From UBA7672 sp963784415 (GTDB taxonomy: Bacteria > Pseudomonadota > Alphaproteobacteria > Caulobacterales > Hyphomonadaceae), in NCBI GenBank assembly GCA_963784415.1, contig CAWARK010000013.1, positions 62,001 through 126,000 on the forward strand: DNA of 64,000 bases, given 5' to 3'. Positions 1 to 10,629 of this stretch are shown here, one piece after another; the stretch's first letter is position 1, and every line of letters starts with the position of its first letter. The notes beneath the pieces are model-generated. The model was not told the origin of the DNA, did no database searches, and was given only the letters and a program-made list of their open reading frames with translations. Position numbers and translations under genes: made by a program.

Positions 1-108
1 CGAGACCTTGTCCTGCAGCATGTCGCGCAGCGAGTTGTGCTTGGCCCCGCCATTACGCAGGTACCGTTTTCCAAGTCCGCGGACCGAGATGGCAATGTCC
101 TTGGTCAT
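1..108 (-). CDS. Polysaccharide ABC transporter ATPase, N-terminus only
   Basis: Only the first 36 codons are in the window; the rest lies beyond base 1. The translation opens MTKDIAISVRGLGKRY, the usual start of Wzt-like ATPases that energise export of O-antigen or capsule chains (beta-strand 1 and the A-loop tyrosine before Walker A). The start codon lies one base beyond the stop of the permease gene upstream, the expected permease-ATPase pairing. The Walker motifs are off the edge, so the call rests on this start and on context. Confidence 0.75.
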   Translation of the reverse strand, partial: MTKDIAISVRGLGKRYLRNGGAKHNSLRDMLQDKVS

Positions 109-109
109 G

Positions 110-967
110 TCAGATCACGTCCGCGAAGCTGCGTTCCTGGTTCTTGAAGTAGACCAGACCGAGGATGAGCATGAGCACGATCACGCCGAGGCCGATGCCA
201 AGCGCGCCGAAATCCGGATTGCCACGGTCGAAGACGGCCCAGCGGAAACCTTCGATGACGCCGACCATCGGGTTGAGGCTGTAGAGCGCTTTCCATTCCG
301 CAGGCACCTGGCTCAGCGGGTAGACGATCGGCGAGGCGTACATGCCGATCTGCAGCATGAAGGGCACGGTGTGCTTGATGTCGCGGAAGCGCACGTTGAT
401 CGGTCCGAGCCACAGCCCGATCGACAGCGCGAACAGGCCGGCGATGAGGATGAGGGGGATGATCGCGATCAGCTTGAAGCTCGGCATGACGCCGTAGAAC
501 GCCATCAGGATGAGGAGGATGCAGAACGCGATCGCGAAGTCGAGTAGCGGCGCTGTGACCTTGGCGAGCGGAATGATCAGGCGCGGGAAATAGACCTTGC
601 GCACGAGATCCGCATCGTCGACGAGGCCTGTCGCGGCGCGGCGGGTGGCCTCGGCGAAATAGGTCCACGGCAGCACGGCGGCGAAGGCGAAGATCGGGTA
701 GGGGATGCCGTCGGAGGGCATCTTAGCGAAGTTGCCGAACACGATGGTGAAGACGGTGACAGCGAAGATCGGCTGGATGATCGCCCAGGCGGCGCCGAGG
801 GCGGCCTGTTTGTAGAGCACCTGGATGTCCCGCATCATCAGCGTGTGCAGGAGCTCGCGGTATTGCCAGACGCCGGCGAGGTCGAGGTCGAAGAGACCAC
901 GGCTCGGGCGGATGATGACCTGGCGCTTGGCGCCGGTGGTGACAGCAGTTTCAACAGCGGTGTTCAT
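110..967 (-). CDS. ABC-2 type polysaccharide export permease (Wzm-like)
   Basis: A 285-residue integral membrane protein of the Wzm/TagG/KpsM family, which forms the inner-membrane channel for export of lipid-linked polysaccharide. The N-terminus is cytoplasmic, followed by the family segment LMMRDIQVLYKQAALGAAW and about six hydrophobic helices; FRDIKHTVPFMLQIGMYASP in the second half is a typical family signature. Length is normal for the family (about 260-290). It overlaps the upstream aminotransferase gene by 4 bases (ATGA) and is followed almost directly by its ATPase, so the three are probably co-transcribed. The exported glycan is presumably built by the sugar genes upstream. Confidence 0.9.
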   Translation of the reverse strand: MNTAVETAVTTGAKRQVIIRPSRGLFDLDLAGVWQYRELLHTLMMRDIQVLYKQAALGAAWAIIQPIFAVTVFTIVFGNFAKMPSDGIPYPIFAFAAVLPWTYFAEATRRAATGLVDDADLVRKVYFPRLIIPLAKVTAPLLDFAIAFCILLILMAFYGVMPSFKLIAIIPLILIAGLFALSIGLWLGPINVRFRDIKHTVPFMLQIGMYASPIVYPLSQVPAEWKALYSLNPMVGVIEGFRWAVFDRGNPDFGALGIGLGVIVLMLILGLVYFKNQERSFADVI

Positions 968-2136
968 GACACGGCCTCGATGGCGGGAGCGTCCGCTATT
1001 TTCGGCTCAGTCGCGGCTTTCAGTGTCGCAACCACGAACTCGATCTCCGCCTGCGTCATCTGCGGGAAGAGCGGCAGCACGATGGTGCGATCCTGAGCAG
1101 ATTCCGAATGCGGCAGCGGCCCATGCCGGCTGTCACGATAGACCTCTTCGCGGTGCGAGCACATGATGCCCCTGCGCGTCGCGATCCCGGCATCGAGCAT
1201 GATCTGCATGACCTCACGCTGGTCGCAATGGTCGGGCAGGCGCACGGCATAGGATTGCCAGTTGGTGCGCGCCCACGACGGCTCATGCGGCACGCCGATC
1301 CACTGGGCTGACGCCAGGAGGCGGTGATAGGTCTCGCCGATCTCGCGGCGGCGCGTGACGACATCAGGCACACGGCGCAGCTGTTCGCGGCCGACGGCGG
1401 CTTGAATGTCGGTCATGCGATAATTGAAGCCAAGGATCGGGTGGCTCTCGAAGATCACGGTGCTGGAGCCATGCCGAACTGTGTCCGGCACAGACATGCC
1501 ATGCTGGCGCAGCAGTTTGAACTGTTTGTTCCAGTCGGCGTGCGGCGTCGTGATCATGCCGCCATCGCCCGTCGAGATGATCTTGCGCGGGTGGAAGGAG
1601 AACACGGCCGCATCGCCACGGCAGCGGCCGACCTTTTCCCATTCGCCTTCCCAGAGATATTCCGAGCCGGCAGCGCAGGCGGCGTCTTCGACGACCTTGA
1701 GATTGTGCTTGCGCGCGACCGCGACGATGGCGGTCAGGTCCGCAGGCATGCCGATCTGGTGGACCAGCAGAATGGCCTTGGTCTTCGGCGTGATCGCAGC
1801 TTCGATCAGCGCCGGGTCCATGTTGAACGTGGCGGGGTCGATATCGATGAAGATCGGCTCGGCGCCGCAGTAGCGCACGGCATTGGCCGTCGCGATGTAG
1901 GAGTGGCTGACCGTGATGACTTCATCGCCCGCGCCGACACCGGCCACGAGCAGCGCAAGGTGAAGGCCGGTGGTGCAGTTGGAAACCGCAGTCGCGTGCT
2001 CGGCGCCGACATACGCCGCGAACTCTTTTTCGAAGGCCGCGACTTCCGGCCCCTGCGTGACCCAGCCGGACAGGATAACGCGCGCCGCCGCATCGACTTC
2101 GCGCTGGTCCATCATCGGGCGCATAAGAGGGATCAT
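964..2136 (-). CDS. DegT/DnrJ/EryC1/StrS-family sugar aminotransferase
   Basis: PLP-dependent aminotransferase of about 390 residues that would transaminate a keto-sugar nucleotide, as perosamine synthetase or PglE do. The Schiff-base lysine sits in FSFHPRKIISTGDGGM; the PLP phosphate and ring contacts are in SNCTTGLHLAL and VVEDAACAAGS. An open frame continues upstream to a GTG at 2205, but the ATG at 2136 gives the usual family start (MIPLMRPMMDQREVDAA), so I prefer it. The exact sugar substrate cannot be read from sequence. It is followed by the ABC exporter with a 4-base overlap, and preceded by an epimerase gene, consistent with O-antigen or capsule synthesis. Confidence 0.88.
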   Translation of the reverse strand: MIPLMRPMMDQREVDAAARVILSGWVTQGPEVAAFEKEFAAYVGAEHATAVSNCTTGLHLALLVAGVGAGDEVITVSHSYIATANAVRYCGAEPIFIDIDPATFNMDPALIEAAITPKTKAILLVHQIGMPADLTAIVAVARKHNLKVVEDAACAAGSEYLWEGEWEKVGRCRGDAAVFSFHPRKIISTGDGGMITTPHADWNKQFKLLRQHGMSVPDTVRHGSSTVIFESHPILGFNYRMTDIQAAVGREQLRRVPDVVTRRREIGETYHRLLASAQWIGVPHEPSWARTNWQSYAVRLPDHCDQREVMQIMLDAGIATRRGIMCSHREEVYRDSRHGPLPHSESAQDRTIVLPLFPQMTQAEIEFVVATLKAATEPKIADAPAIEAVS

Positions 2137-2176
2137 TGGGCAGGCCTCGGTTCGGGAAGATAGCAGGCGTAGATCA

Positions 2177-2207
2177 GGCAGGCCAACACTTGGGCAGGCC
2201 AACACTT
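2177..2207. repeat. Two tandem 15-bp units, period 16
   Basis: The unit GGCAGGCCAACACTT occurs at 2177-2191 and again at 2193-2207, separated by one base. It lies between the epimerase stop codon and the aminotransferase start. It looks like a local slippage duplication; no function is evident. Confidence 0.8.
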
Positions 2208-3201
2208 AGACAGGAAGTGTCCAGTTACGGTGGTCGGCTTCGAGCAGGGCCGCCGGATTGGCATAACGCTGCTTGAACCATTCGACGTAGTTGTGGACGC
2301 CAGTGGCGAAATCGACCTTTGGGCGGAAGCCGATCAGGTCGGCGGCTTTTTCCGTGCGCGCGATCAGCGAATGGATATCGCCGGGGCGTTCTGCAACGTG
2401 CTCAAGCGTGAGGTCGTTGCGGCCGCACTGGCGCAGGATTTCTTCGCCGACTTCCTTGACCGAGACCATGCGGCCCCAACCCAGGTTGATCGTCTGGCCG
2501 ACCATCTTGTCGCTCAGCGCTGCGCGATAGAGGCCGTCCGCCGTGTCGGTGACATAGGTAAAGTCGCGGCCGTTTGAGCCATCGCCAAACACGATCGGCG
2601 CCTTGCCGTTCATGACGCGAATAACGAAGCGCGGAATGACTTCCGCCAGCACGCCTTGGTCATGCTCGCGCGGACCGAAGGCGTTGAACGGACGGACAAC
2701 CGCCGTCTCCATGCCGTAGGTGTGCCGATAGGCTTGCGTATAGAGTTCGCCCACAAGTTTCGATGCGCCGTAAACGGTGGTCGGCGCACAGACGGTGGTG
2801 TCTTCGCTGAGGGCGCTCATGGACGAGTTGCCGTAAACTTCCGATGACGAGCAATAGATGAAGCGCGACACTTTATGACGGCGCGCCGCCTCCAGCGTCA
2901 TCAGTGTGCCGGTGGCGTTGGCGTGATGGTTGCCGACGGGATCACCGATCGACTTGCGCACGCATTCTACCGCGAGATGCAGAACGACATCGACCTTGAC
3001 CATCGCGTCGTTGAGATCGTCATTGTCGAGGATCGTGCCTTCGACCAGGCGCATCTTGCCGGTCGCGGCCGCAGCCTCGAGGTTCGACTTCTTGCCTGAG
3101 GCAAAGTTGTCGAGCACGACCACGTCATGGCCTTCCGCAATGATGCGGTCCACAAGATGGCTGCCGATGAAGCCGCCGCCGCCGGTGACAAGAAATCGCA
3201 T
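2206..3201 (-). CDS. NAD-dependent sugar epimerase/dehydratase (extended SDR)
   Basis: A 331-residue extended short-chain dehydrogenase acting on nucleotide sugars, resembling UDP-glucose 4-epimerase and WbpP-like enzymes. The Rossmann motif is TGGGGFIGSHL at residues 6-16; the catalytic segment is SSSEVYG followed by TVYGASKLVGE (Tyr-x-x-x-Lys). An EHDQGVLAEVIPRFV segment and GDGSNGRDFTYVTD match the sugar-binding region of the family. It probably supplies a modified UDP-sugar to the neighbouring aminotransferases. The gene lies between two DegT aminotransferase genes on the same strand, 29 bases after the one upstream, so a single operon is likely. Substrate is not determinable here. Confidence 0.87.
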   Translation of the reverse strand: MRFLVTGGGGFIGSHLVDRIIAEGHDVVVLDNFASGKKSNLEAAAATGKMRLVEGTILDNDDLNDAMVKVDVVLHLAVECVRKSIGDPVGNHHANATGTLMTLEAARRHKVSRFIYCSSSEVYGNSSMSALSEDTTVCAPTTVYGASKLVGELYTQAYRHTYGMETAVVRPFNAFGPREHDQGVLAEVIPRFVIRVMNGKAPIVFGDGSNGRDFTYVTDTADGLYRAALSDKMVGQTINLGWGRMVSVKEVGEEILRQCGRNDLTLEHVAERPGDIHSLIARTEKAADLIGFRPKVDFATGVHNYVEWFKQRYANPAALLEADHRNWTLPV

Positions 3202-3230
3202 GTGTCAGGTCCTGGTGAAGCGAAGGCCGG

Positions 3231-4349
3231 TTAGGCGAGTTGCAGGGTTTCAGCTTGAAGCGCGGCCACGGCAGCGACCACTTCTTCCTGCTGGACGGCG
3301 TTCAGTTCCGGGTACATCGGCAGCGACAGCACTTCGGCGGCAGCCTTCTCGGAGTGCGGGAATTGACCCTGCTTGTAGCCGAGGAAGTCGAACGCCTTCA
3401 GCGTGTGCAGCGGGAAGGGGTAGTGAATGCCTGTCTGGATGCCCTTGGCGTTGAGCTGTTCAATCCAGCGCGCGCGGTCCTTCGTGCGGACGGCGTAGAT
3501 ATGGTAGACGTGGCGGCGGTTCGCCAGTTCAACCGGCGTCACGACGCCCGTGCCTGCGAACATGTCGGCGTAACGCTTGGCTGCGTCGCGGCGCATCTCG
3601 GTCCACTTCTCGATGTATTTCAGTTTCACGCGCAGCACCGCGCCCTGGATGCCTTCCAGGCGCATGTTGTAGCCGATGATCTCGTGGTGGTATTTCTTCT
3701 CCGCGCCCCAGTCGCGCAGCATGCGGACCTTGCGGTTGATTTCGGCGTGCTGCGTCACGGTCATGCCGCCTTCGCCAGCCGCGCCCATGTTCTTGCCCGG
3801 ATAGAAAGAGAAGCCGGCGGCGTCGCCGATCGAGCCGGCGCGCTTGCCATTGTATTCAGCGCCGTGCGCCTGGGCGGCATCTTCCAGCACGAACAGGTTG
3901 TGCTTTTTCGCGATCGCCATGATCGGGTCCATGTCGGCCATCTGGCCGAACAGGTGGACCGGAACGATGGCCTTGGTGCGCGGCGTGATGGCGGCTTCGA
4001 TTGCGGCCGGGTCCATCGTGAAGCTGACCGGATCGATATCGACGAACACTGGTTTCGCGCCCGTGTAGTGGATGGCCGAGGCCGACGCGATGAAGGTGAA
4101 GGGAACCGTGATCACTTCATCGCCCGGGCCGACGCCGGCGGCGAGCAGGGCAAGGTGCAGCGCGGACGTGCCGTTGTTGACGCCAGCAGCGAACTGCGCG
4201 CCGGCATAGACGGCAAAATCCTTCTCCAGCTGGGCCACTTCCGGTCCGAGCGTGAAGGCGCACGATTCCATCGTGCTGATCAGGGCCGCGTCGATCTCTT
4301 CCTTGATCGAGTGGTACTGGGCTTTCAGGTCAACAAAGGGGACGGCCAT
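3231..4349 (-). CDS. WlbC/WbpE-like UDP-3-keto-GlcNAcA aminotransferase
   Basis: A 372-residue DegT-family PLP aminotransferase. It begins MAVPFVDLKAQYHSIKEEID, the hallmark start of WbpE/WlbC enzymes, which convert UDP-2-acetamido-3-keto-glucuronic acid to the 3-amino sugar. The PLP lysine is in FSFYPGKNMGAAGEGG, and LEDAAQAHGA carries the aspartate that contacts the pyridine nitrogen. The downstream IGYNMRLEGIQGAVL is the second family signature. The function is supported by the genes immediately upstream on the same strand: a Gfo/Idh dehydrogenase (12 bases away) and a hexapeptide acetyltransferase, which together complete the WlbA-WlbC-WlbB route to UDP-2,3-diacetamido-glucuronate. Confidence 0.88.
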   Translation of the reverse strand: MAVPFVDLKAQYHSIKEEIDAALISTMESCAFTLGPEVAQLEKDFAVYAGAQFAAGVNNGTSALHLALLAAGVGPGDEVITVPFTFIASASAIHYTGAKPVFVDIDPVSFTMDPAAIEAAITPRTKAIVPVHLFGQMADMDPIMAIAKKHNLFVLEDAAQAHGAEYNGKRAGSIGDAAGFSFYPGKNMGAAGEGGMTVTQHAEINRKVRMLRDWGAEKKYHHEIIGYNMRLEGIQGAVLRVKLKYIEKWTEMRRDAAKRYADMFAGTGVVTPVELANRRHVYHIYAVRTKDRARWIEQLNAKGIQTGIHYPFPLHTLKAFDFLGYKQGQFPHSEKAAAEVLSLPMYPELNAVQQEEVVAAVAALQAETLQLA

Positions 4350-4361
4350 GGCTGTGTCAGC

Positions 4362-5492
4362 TCACTTGCTTTTGGGGAGGTGGATGGTTTCGCCGCGGCC
4401 CCGCATGGAGCCCGTGGCGGCTTCGATCAGTTCAACCATGCGGAAGCCGAACTCGCCGTCGGAGACGGGCTTCTTGCCGGTGCGGATGCACTCGACGAAA
4501 TGCTTGCCTTCAACCAGCAGGGCTTCGGATCCGTCAACTTTCGGCGCCCACATGTCGCCGGTGCGATAGCCGACGCGCATTTCATGGATTTTCGCCGGGT
4601 CGTCCGTGAACGATACGCCCTTGTCGTAGATCTTGAGTTTCTCGGAGGGTTGAAGCTCGTCGAACGTGATCATCTTCTCGGTGCCGCCGATCATGATCGA
4701 GCGCAGTTTCACCGGCGCCAGCCACGAGACGTTCACGTGGGCGATAAAGCCGCTTTCGTAGAACAGCGTGATGAAGGCGAGATTTTCCGGCGTGCCCGGA
4801 TAGTGGTTGATGCCCGCGGCCGAAACGGCGGTCGGATGTTGGCCGAACACATAGTCGAGGATCGAGAAGTCGTGGACCGCGAGGTCGGCGATCACGTTCA
4901 CATCGCGCTGGAACAGGCCAAGGTTCACGCGGCTTGAGTCGAAGTACAGCACCTTGCCGAGCTCGCCGGCTTGCACCAGCTCGCGCATTTTCCGCACCGG
5001 GCCGGTATAAACGAACGTGTGGTCGACATGCAGGGTGAGACCCCGCTTGTTGGCTTCCTCGATCAGCGCACGCGCCTGCATCGAGGTTTCGGTCATGGGC
5101 TTTTCAAGCCAGACGTGCTTGCCGGCGCGCAGGGCGGCCATGGCGAGCGAGAAGTGCGTTGCAACCGGCGTTGCGATGGCGACGGCGTCGATTTCCGGAT
5201 CGTTGATCAGGGCCTGCGCGTCGGTCGTGACTTTCGTCGCCGGAAAGCGGCGAGCGACAATCTCGAGCGCCTTCGGGTTGAGGTCGGCGACGGTGTGAAC
5301 GCGTGCGTCCGTCAGTTCCGCGAAGTTGCGGACCAGGTTGGGGCCCCAGTAGCCGTAGCCAATGACGCCGATGTTCAGGATCTCGCGCTTGGCTTCGACG
5401 CGCGGTCCGGTGAGGACCTCGACCGCAGGGCCGGTTTCGGCGATCGCTTTCTTGCGCGACTTGGCGGGCTTCTTTTCGGTCGTGCTGGTCAT
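4362..5492 (-). CDS. WlbA/WbpB-like UDP-GlcNAcA 3-dehydrogenase (Gfo/Idh/MocA family)
   Basis: A 376-residue NAD-dependent oxidoreductase that would oxidise the 3-hydroxyl of UDP-N-acetylglucosaminuronic acid. After a basic, Ala/Lys-rich N-terminal extension of about 40 residues, the Rossmann fold starts at NIGVIGYGYWGPNLVRNF. The catalytic EKP motif is present (HVWLEKPMTE), as are VDHTFVYTGPVRKM and DLAVHDFSILDYVFG, typical of WlbA-type members. The extension is unusual for the family and could mean a later start; LNIGVIGYG lies about 15 codons before the usual beginning. It lies between the acetyltransferase and aminotransferase genes with 15 and 12 base gaps, so the three are probably translated from one message. 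Confidence 0.86.
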   Translation of the reverse strand: MTSTTEKKPAKSRKKAIAETGPAVEVLTGPRVEAKREILNIGVIGYGYWGPNLVRNFAELTDARVHTVADLNPKALEIVARRFPATKVTTDAQALINDPEIDAVAIATPVATHFSLAMAALRAGKHVWLEKPMTETSMQARALIEEANKRGLTLHVDHTFVYTGPVRKMRELVQAGELGKVLYFDSSRVNLGLFQRDVNVIADLAVHDFSILDYVFGQHPTAVSAAGINHYPGTPENLAFITLFYESGFIAHVNVSWLAPVKLRSIMIGGTEKMITFDELQPSEKLKIYDKGVSFTDDPAKIHEMRVGYRTGDMWAPKVDGSEALLVEGKHFVECIRTGKKPVSDGEFGFRMVELIEAATGSMRGRGETIHLPKSK

Positions 5493-5507
5493 TGACCCAG
5501 TACCTCT

Positions 5508-6023
5508 TCAACAACGCCATTCAAGGCATGGGTTTTCTTGGCTCGCCGCCATCGTGCGCACGTCGCCGACCACCTTGGCCGGGCAACCTGCGACAACCGC
5601 GAAATCGGGAACGTCCTTGGTAACCACGGCGCCCGCTGCAATGAGCGCGCCTTCTCCGATGGTGATGCCGCAGACGATGGTTGCGTTCGAACCGATCGAA
5701 ACCTGGCGTTTCACGCGGGTGAGTTCCAGCGACCAGTCGGCGTCGCTTTGCGGTGTGCCATCCGGGTTCGTCGCGCGCGGGAAGCGGTCATTCGTGAACA
5801 TGACGCCGTGGCCGATGAAGCACTCGTCCTCGATCGTCACGCCTTCGCAGATGAAGGTATGCGAGGAGATCTTGCAGCGCTCGCCGATGAACGCGCCCTT
5901 TTGAATCTCGACAAAAGCGCCAATGCGCGAACCGTCACCGACCTCGCAGCCGTAAAGGTTCACGAGTGTCGGGTGAAAGATGGTTACCTTGCCGTGCAGC
6001 TTCACGCTGTCCGAAATTGGCAT
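5508..6023 (-). CDS. WlbB/WbpD-like hexapeptide-repeat N-acetyltransferase
   Basis: A left-handed beta-helix acyltransferase of about 171 residues that would acetylate the 3-amino group of UDP-2-acetamido-3-amino-glucuronate. Imperfect [LIV]-G-x4 hexapeptide repeats run through most of the protein (VGDGSRIGAFVEIQKGAFIG, IGSNATIVCGITIGEGALIA), and the CoA-binding end GAVVTKDVPDFAVVAGCPAK is clear. GHGVMFTNDRFPRA is the conserved WlbB/WbpD insert. The open frame reaches 6134, but the ATG at 6023 (MPISDSVKLHG) is the likely start because the extra 37 residues look non-native. It is the first gene of the minus-strand polysaccharide operon seen here. Confidence 0.87.
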   Translation of the reverse strand: MPISDSVKLHGKVTIFHPTLVNLYGCEVGDGSRIGAFVEIQKGAFIGERCKISSHTFICEGVTIEDECFIGHGVMFTNDRFPRATNPDGTPQSDADWSLELTRVKRQVSIGSNATIVCGITIGEGALIAAGAVVTKDVPDFAVVAGCPAKVVGDVRTMAASQENPCLEWRC

Positions 6024-6235
6024 CAGGCCTGCTCCCAAGCGTCGGTCTGCCGTACAGTCAGCAAGGAAGGGGCCGAACTCGCATCCCGATGCTTGAGCTG
6101 CGGCGCCGCAATTCGCCACTGGCGCGACCGGCAAAGGTTAACCGGCCTTAACCTTCGGGAATATCCCGACGACACAAGATTCCCCTATAAGGAGAAATTC
6201 CTGCGCAGTCATTCGCTTGAGGTGTGGTGGAAACC

Positions 6236-7148
6236 CTACTGGAGACGCTCACTGGCGACGCCGCGAAGCTTCAGCTGGGCCAGCAGACCCTCCTCGCCCA
6301 GGAAATGCGCCGCCCCCACCGCCACAAAGAAGTGTCCCGGTTCGGCATCCAGCAGCGACTTGAGCTGGGCCGCCCATTCCGCATTCCGGCGCGTGAGCAG
6401 CGCGTCCTGCATCTCGGGCAGGCGCGCCATGTCCTCGTCGATCAGCAGGCGTGTGAGCGCTGCCTGATCACCCGCACGCCAGGCGTTTACCATGCCCGTC
6501 AGCGCCGTTCCGACACTGTCGATGTCGGCAATCGAAAGCGACAGGTAGCTGACCTGCACCGCCTCGGGCAGATCGGACAGCGCCGACAACTGCCGCTCCA
6601 TGGTCTCAAGGAACCGCACCTCCCCCCCCGCCCCCTCCACCCCCCGCCGAAGTACGTTCTCGACGCCCTGATCGCCGGAATAACCGGCCGCCGCGGATCG
6701 CAGCGTCGGAAAGCGTCACCGCAGCAAACCACGGCCGCTGTGTTTCCAGCACGGACAGTGGATAGCCGACACGCGCCGCCGCCGCCGCCAGCGCGGATTT
6801 CTGATCGACCGTCAGGACGTCGGACAGGCGCTTTGATGGATCGAGCAGGCCGAGCCGTTGCACCAGCTCCGTCCGCGTACGCGGATCGCCCTCGACGTCA
6901 GTTTCGAAATACGCGGCTTGCGACCCCGCCAGCGCTTCATCCACCGCAGCCGACCGCCAGGTCGCCCCTGGCGGCAGCATATGGATCGTGCCGAACAGGT
7001 AGATCGTCGTGTCCGCGTCCGACACGCGCCACAGGGCGGGACGGGCAGGCTCTGTCGACACCCGCGGCCCTCCGCTGTCGGCGCCGCACGAAGCCGCGAG
7101 ACAGCTTGCCGCCAGTAACGTCAGGCCGGCCGCGAATGCCTTCAGCAT
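6236..7148 (-). pseudogene. TraB/GumN-family lipoprotein, frameshifted
   Basis: The first half begins with a lipoprotein signal (MLKAFAAGLTLLAASC), then SRVSDADTTIYLFGTIHMLP-type text matching the TraB/GumN motif LFGTxH. The frame is lost at about 6690-6715 (minus strand reading SDAAIR), and the rest continues in a second frame as SAAAGYSGDQGVENVLRRG, then RFLETMERQL and a FFVAVGAAHFLGEEGLL C-terminus. Joining the frames gives a normal-length family member of about 300 residues. One extra base or two missing bases would explain it. A run of C/G tracts lies at 6620-6646. TraB/GumN proteins are cell-envelope associated and sometimes act as metalloproteases. It sits just downstream of tRNA-Arg on the same strand. 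Confidence 0.8.
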
Positions 7149-7166
7149 GATCTGGAACCGGGAAAA

Positions 7167-7243
<77 letters not shown>

Positions 7244-7295
7244 AAGCTGGCCCCTCATGTATCAGGGGGGCCGAAAAGGCAAGGTTCCAGGGCTT

Positions 7296-9360
<2,065 letters not shown>

Positions 9361-9507
9361 ACCGCCTGCGCCTATCACGGGGGCCTGCCCGCGCTCAACG
9401 GACAGGCTACACACCCTTAGGTAATTATCAGAAAACGAAATCACAGGTTTGCGGTCTGGGATTCGTGTCTTCGGCGCCATAATGGCTGGTCCGGCAGGAG
9501 TTCGTTA

Positions 9508-10626
9508 ATGGACGTTGACGTTCTGGTCGTGGGAGCAGGCGCAGTCGGCCTCGCCGTTGCGGCCGCTTTCGCGCGCAAGGGGCAGGACGTCCTCGTCCTC
9601 GAAGCCGCCTCCGCTATCGGAACCGGCACGTCCTCGCGCAACTCCGAAGTCATCCACGCCGGCATGTACTATCCGACGGGCAGCCTGCGCCATCGCATGT
9701 GCGTCGCGGGCAGGCGGATGCTTTATCCCTACCTTGAGGCGCGCAAAATTCCTCATCGCCGGTATGGCAAGCTGATCGTCGCCACGTCGGGCGCGGAGGT
9801 CGCGAAGATCGAAGCGATCCACGCGACCGGGTCGAAGAATGGCGTCGAAGGCCTTGAACTCATTTCCGGCGAAACGGCTCGCGCGTGGGAGCCCGCGCTC
9901 GCCTGCACCACTGCGCTGTGGTCGCCTGAGACCGGCGTCATCGACAGCCATGCCTACATGCTCGCCCTGCAAGGCGAGATCGAAGACCACGGCGGCGCCA
10001 TCGCGCTCCAGTCACCGGTGGAACGCATTGAACCGCTCGCCTCCGCCGGCTTTCGCGTAACGACGGGAGGCGCCGAAGCTTCCAGCATCACCTGCCAGCG
10101 TGTCGTGAACTGCGCAGGCCTTTACGCCCAGCGCGTCGCGCTACAGATCGAAGGTCTATCGCCCACGCACATTCCGAAACTGGTGTTGGCGAAAGGGAGC
10201 TATTTCAGTTGCGCTGGCAGACCGGCTTTCACCCGCCTCATCTATCCCGCGCCAATCGAAGGCGGTCTTGGCGTCCACGTGACGCTCGACATCGGTGGCC
10301 GCATGAAATTCGGACCTGACGTCGAGTGGCTGTCGACGAACGACCCCGACGCCGTTGACTACACTGTCGACCTACGGCGCGCCGACGCGTTCTACGCCGC
10401 CATCCGCAGCTACTGGCCCAGCCTGCCCGACGGCGCCCTCACGCCCGACTATTCCGGCTGCCGCCCCAAGCTCTCCGGCTCCGGCGAACCCGCCGCCGAC
10501 TTCCGCATCGACGGTCCAGATCTGCACGGCATCGCCGGCCTCGTGAACCTGTTCGGCATCGAGAGCCCAGGACTCACTTCGTCCCTTGCCATCGCCGAGG
10601 ACGTGCGCCAGCGGATCGACGACTGA
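9508..10626 (+). CDS. FAD-dependent oxidoreductase, L-2-hydroxyglutarate oxidase-like
   Basis: A 372-residue DAO-superfamily flavoprotein. The FAD-binding dinucleotide fold is VDVLVVGAGAVGLAVAAAFA at the N-terminus, followed by the family signature SSRNSEVIHAGMYYP, which is characteristic of LhgO-type L-2-hydroxyglutarate dehydrogenases. NCAGLYAQRVA and GLVNLFGIESPGLTSSL near the end close the flavin site. It would oxidise a 2-hydroxy acid and pass electrons to oxygen or the quinone pool. An AGGAG ribosome binding site lies 8 bases before the ATG. It is divergent from nadE, with a 147-base shared upstream region. Exact substrate is inferred from family only. Confidence 0.87.
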   Translation: MDVDVLVVGAGAVGLAVAAAFARKGQDVLVLEAASAIGTGTSSRNSEVIHAGMYYPTGSLRHRMCVAGRRMLYPYLEARKIPHRRYGKLIVATSGAEVAKIEAIHATGSKNGVEGLELISGETARAWEPALACTTALWSPETGVIDSHAYMLALQGEIEDHGGAIALQSPVERIEPLASAGFRVTTGGAEASSITCQRVVNCAGLYAQRVALQIEGLSPTHIPKLVLAKGSYFSCAGRPAFTRLIYPAPIEGGLGVHVTLDIGGRMKFGPDVEWLSTNDPDAVDYTVDLRRADAFYAAIRSYWPSLPDGALTPDYSGCRPKLSGSGEPAADFRIDGPDLHGIAGLVNLFGIESPGLTSSLAIAEDVRQRIDD

Positions 10627-10629
10627 AAC

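Noticed and set aside
3240..4937. A 565-codon open frame on the plus strand
   Set aside because: It lies opposite the WlbC- and WlbA-like genes; its Arg/His/Val-rich content is what the reverse of GC-rich coding DNA yields.
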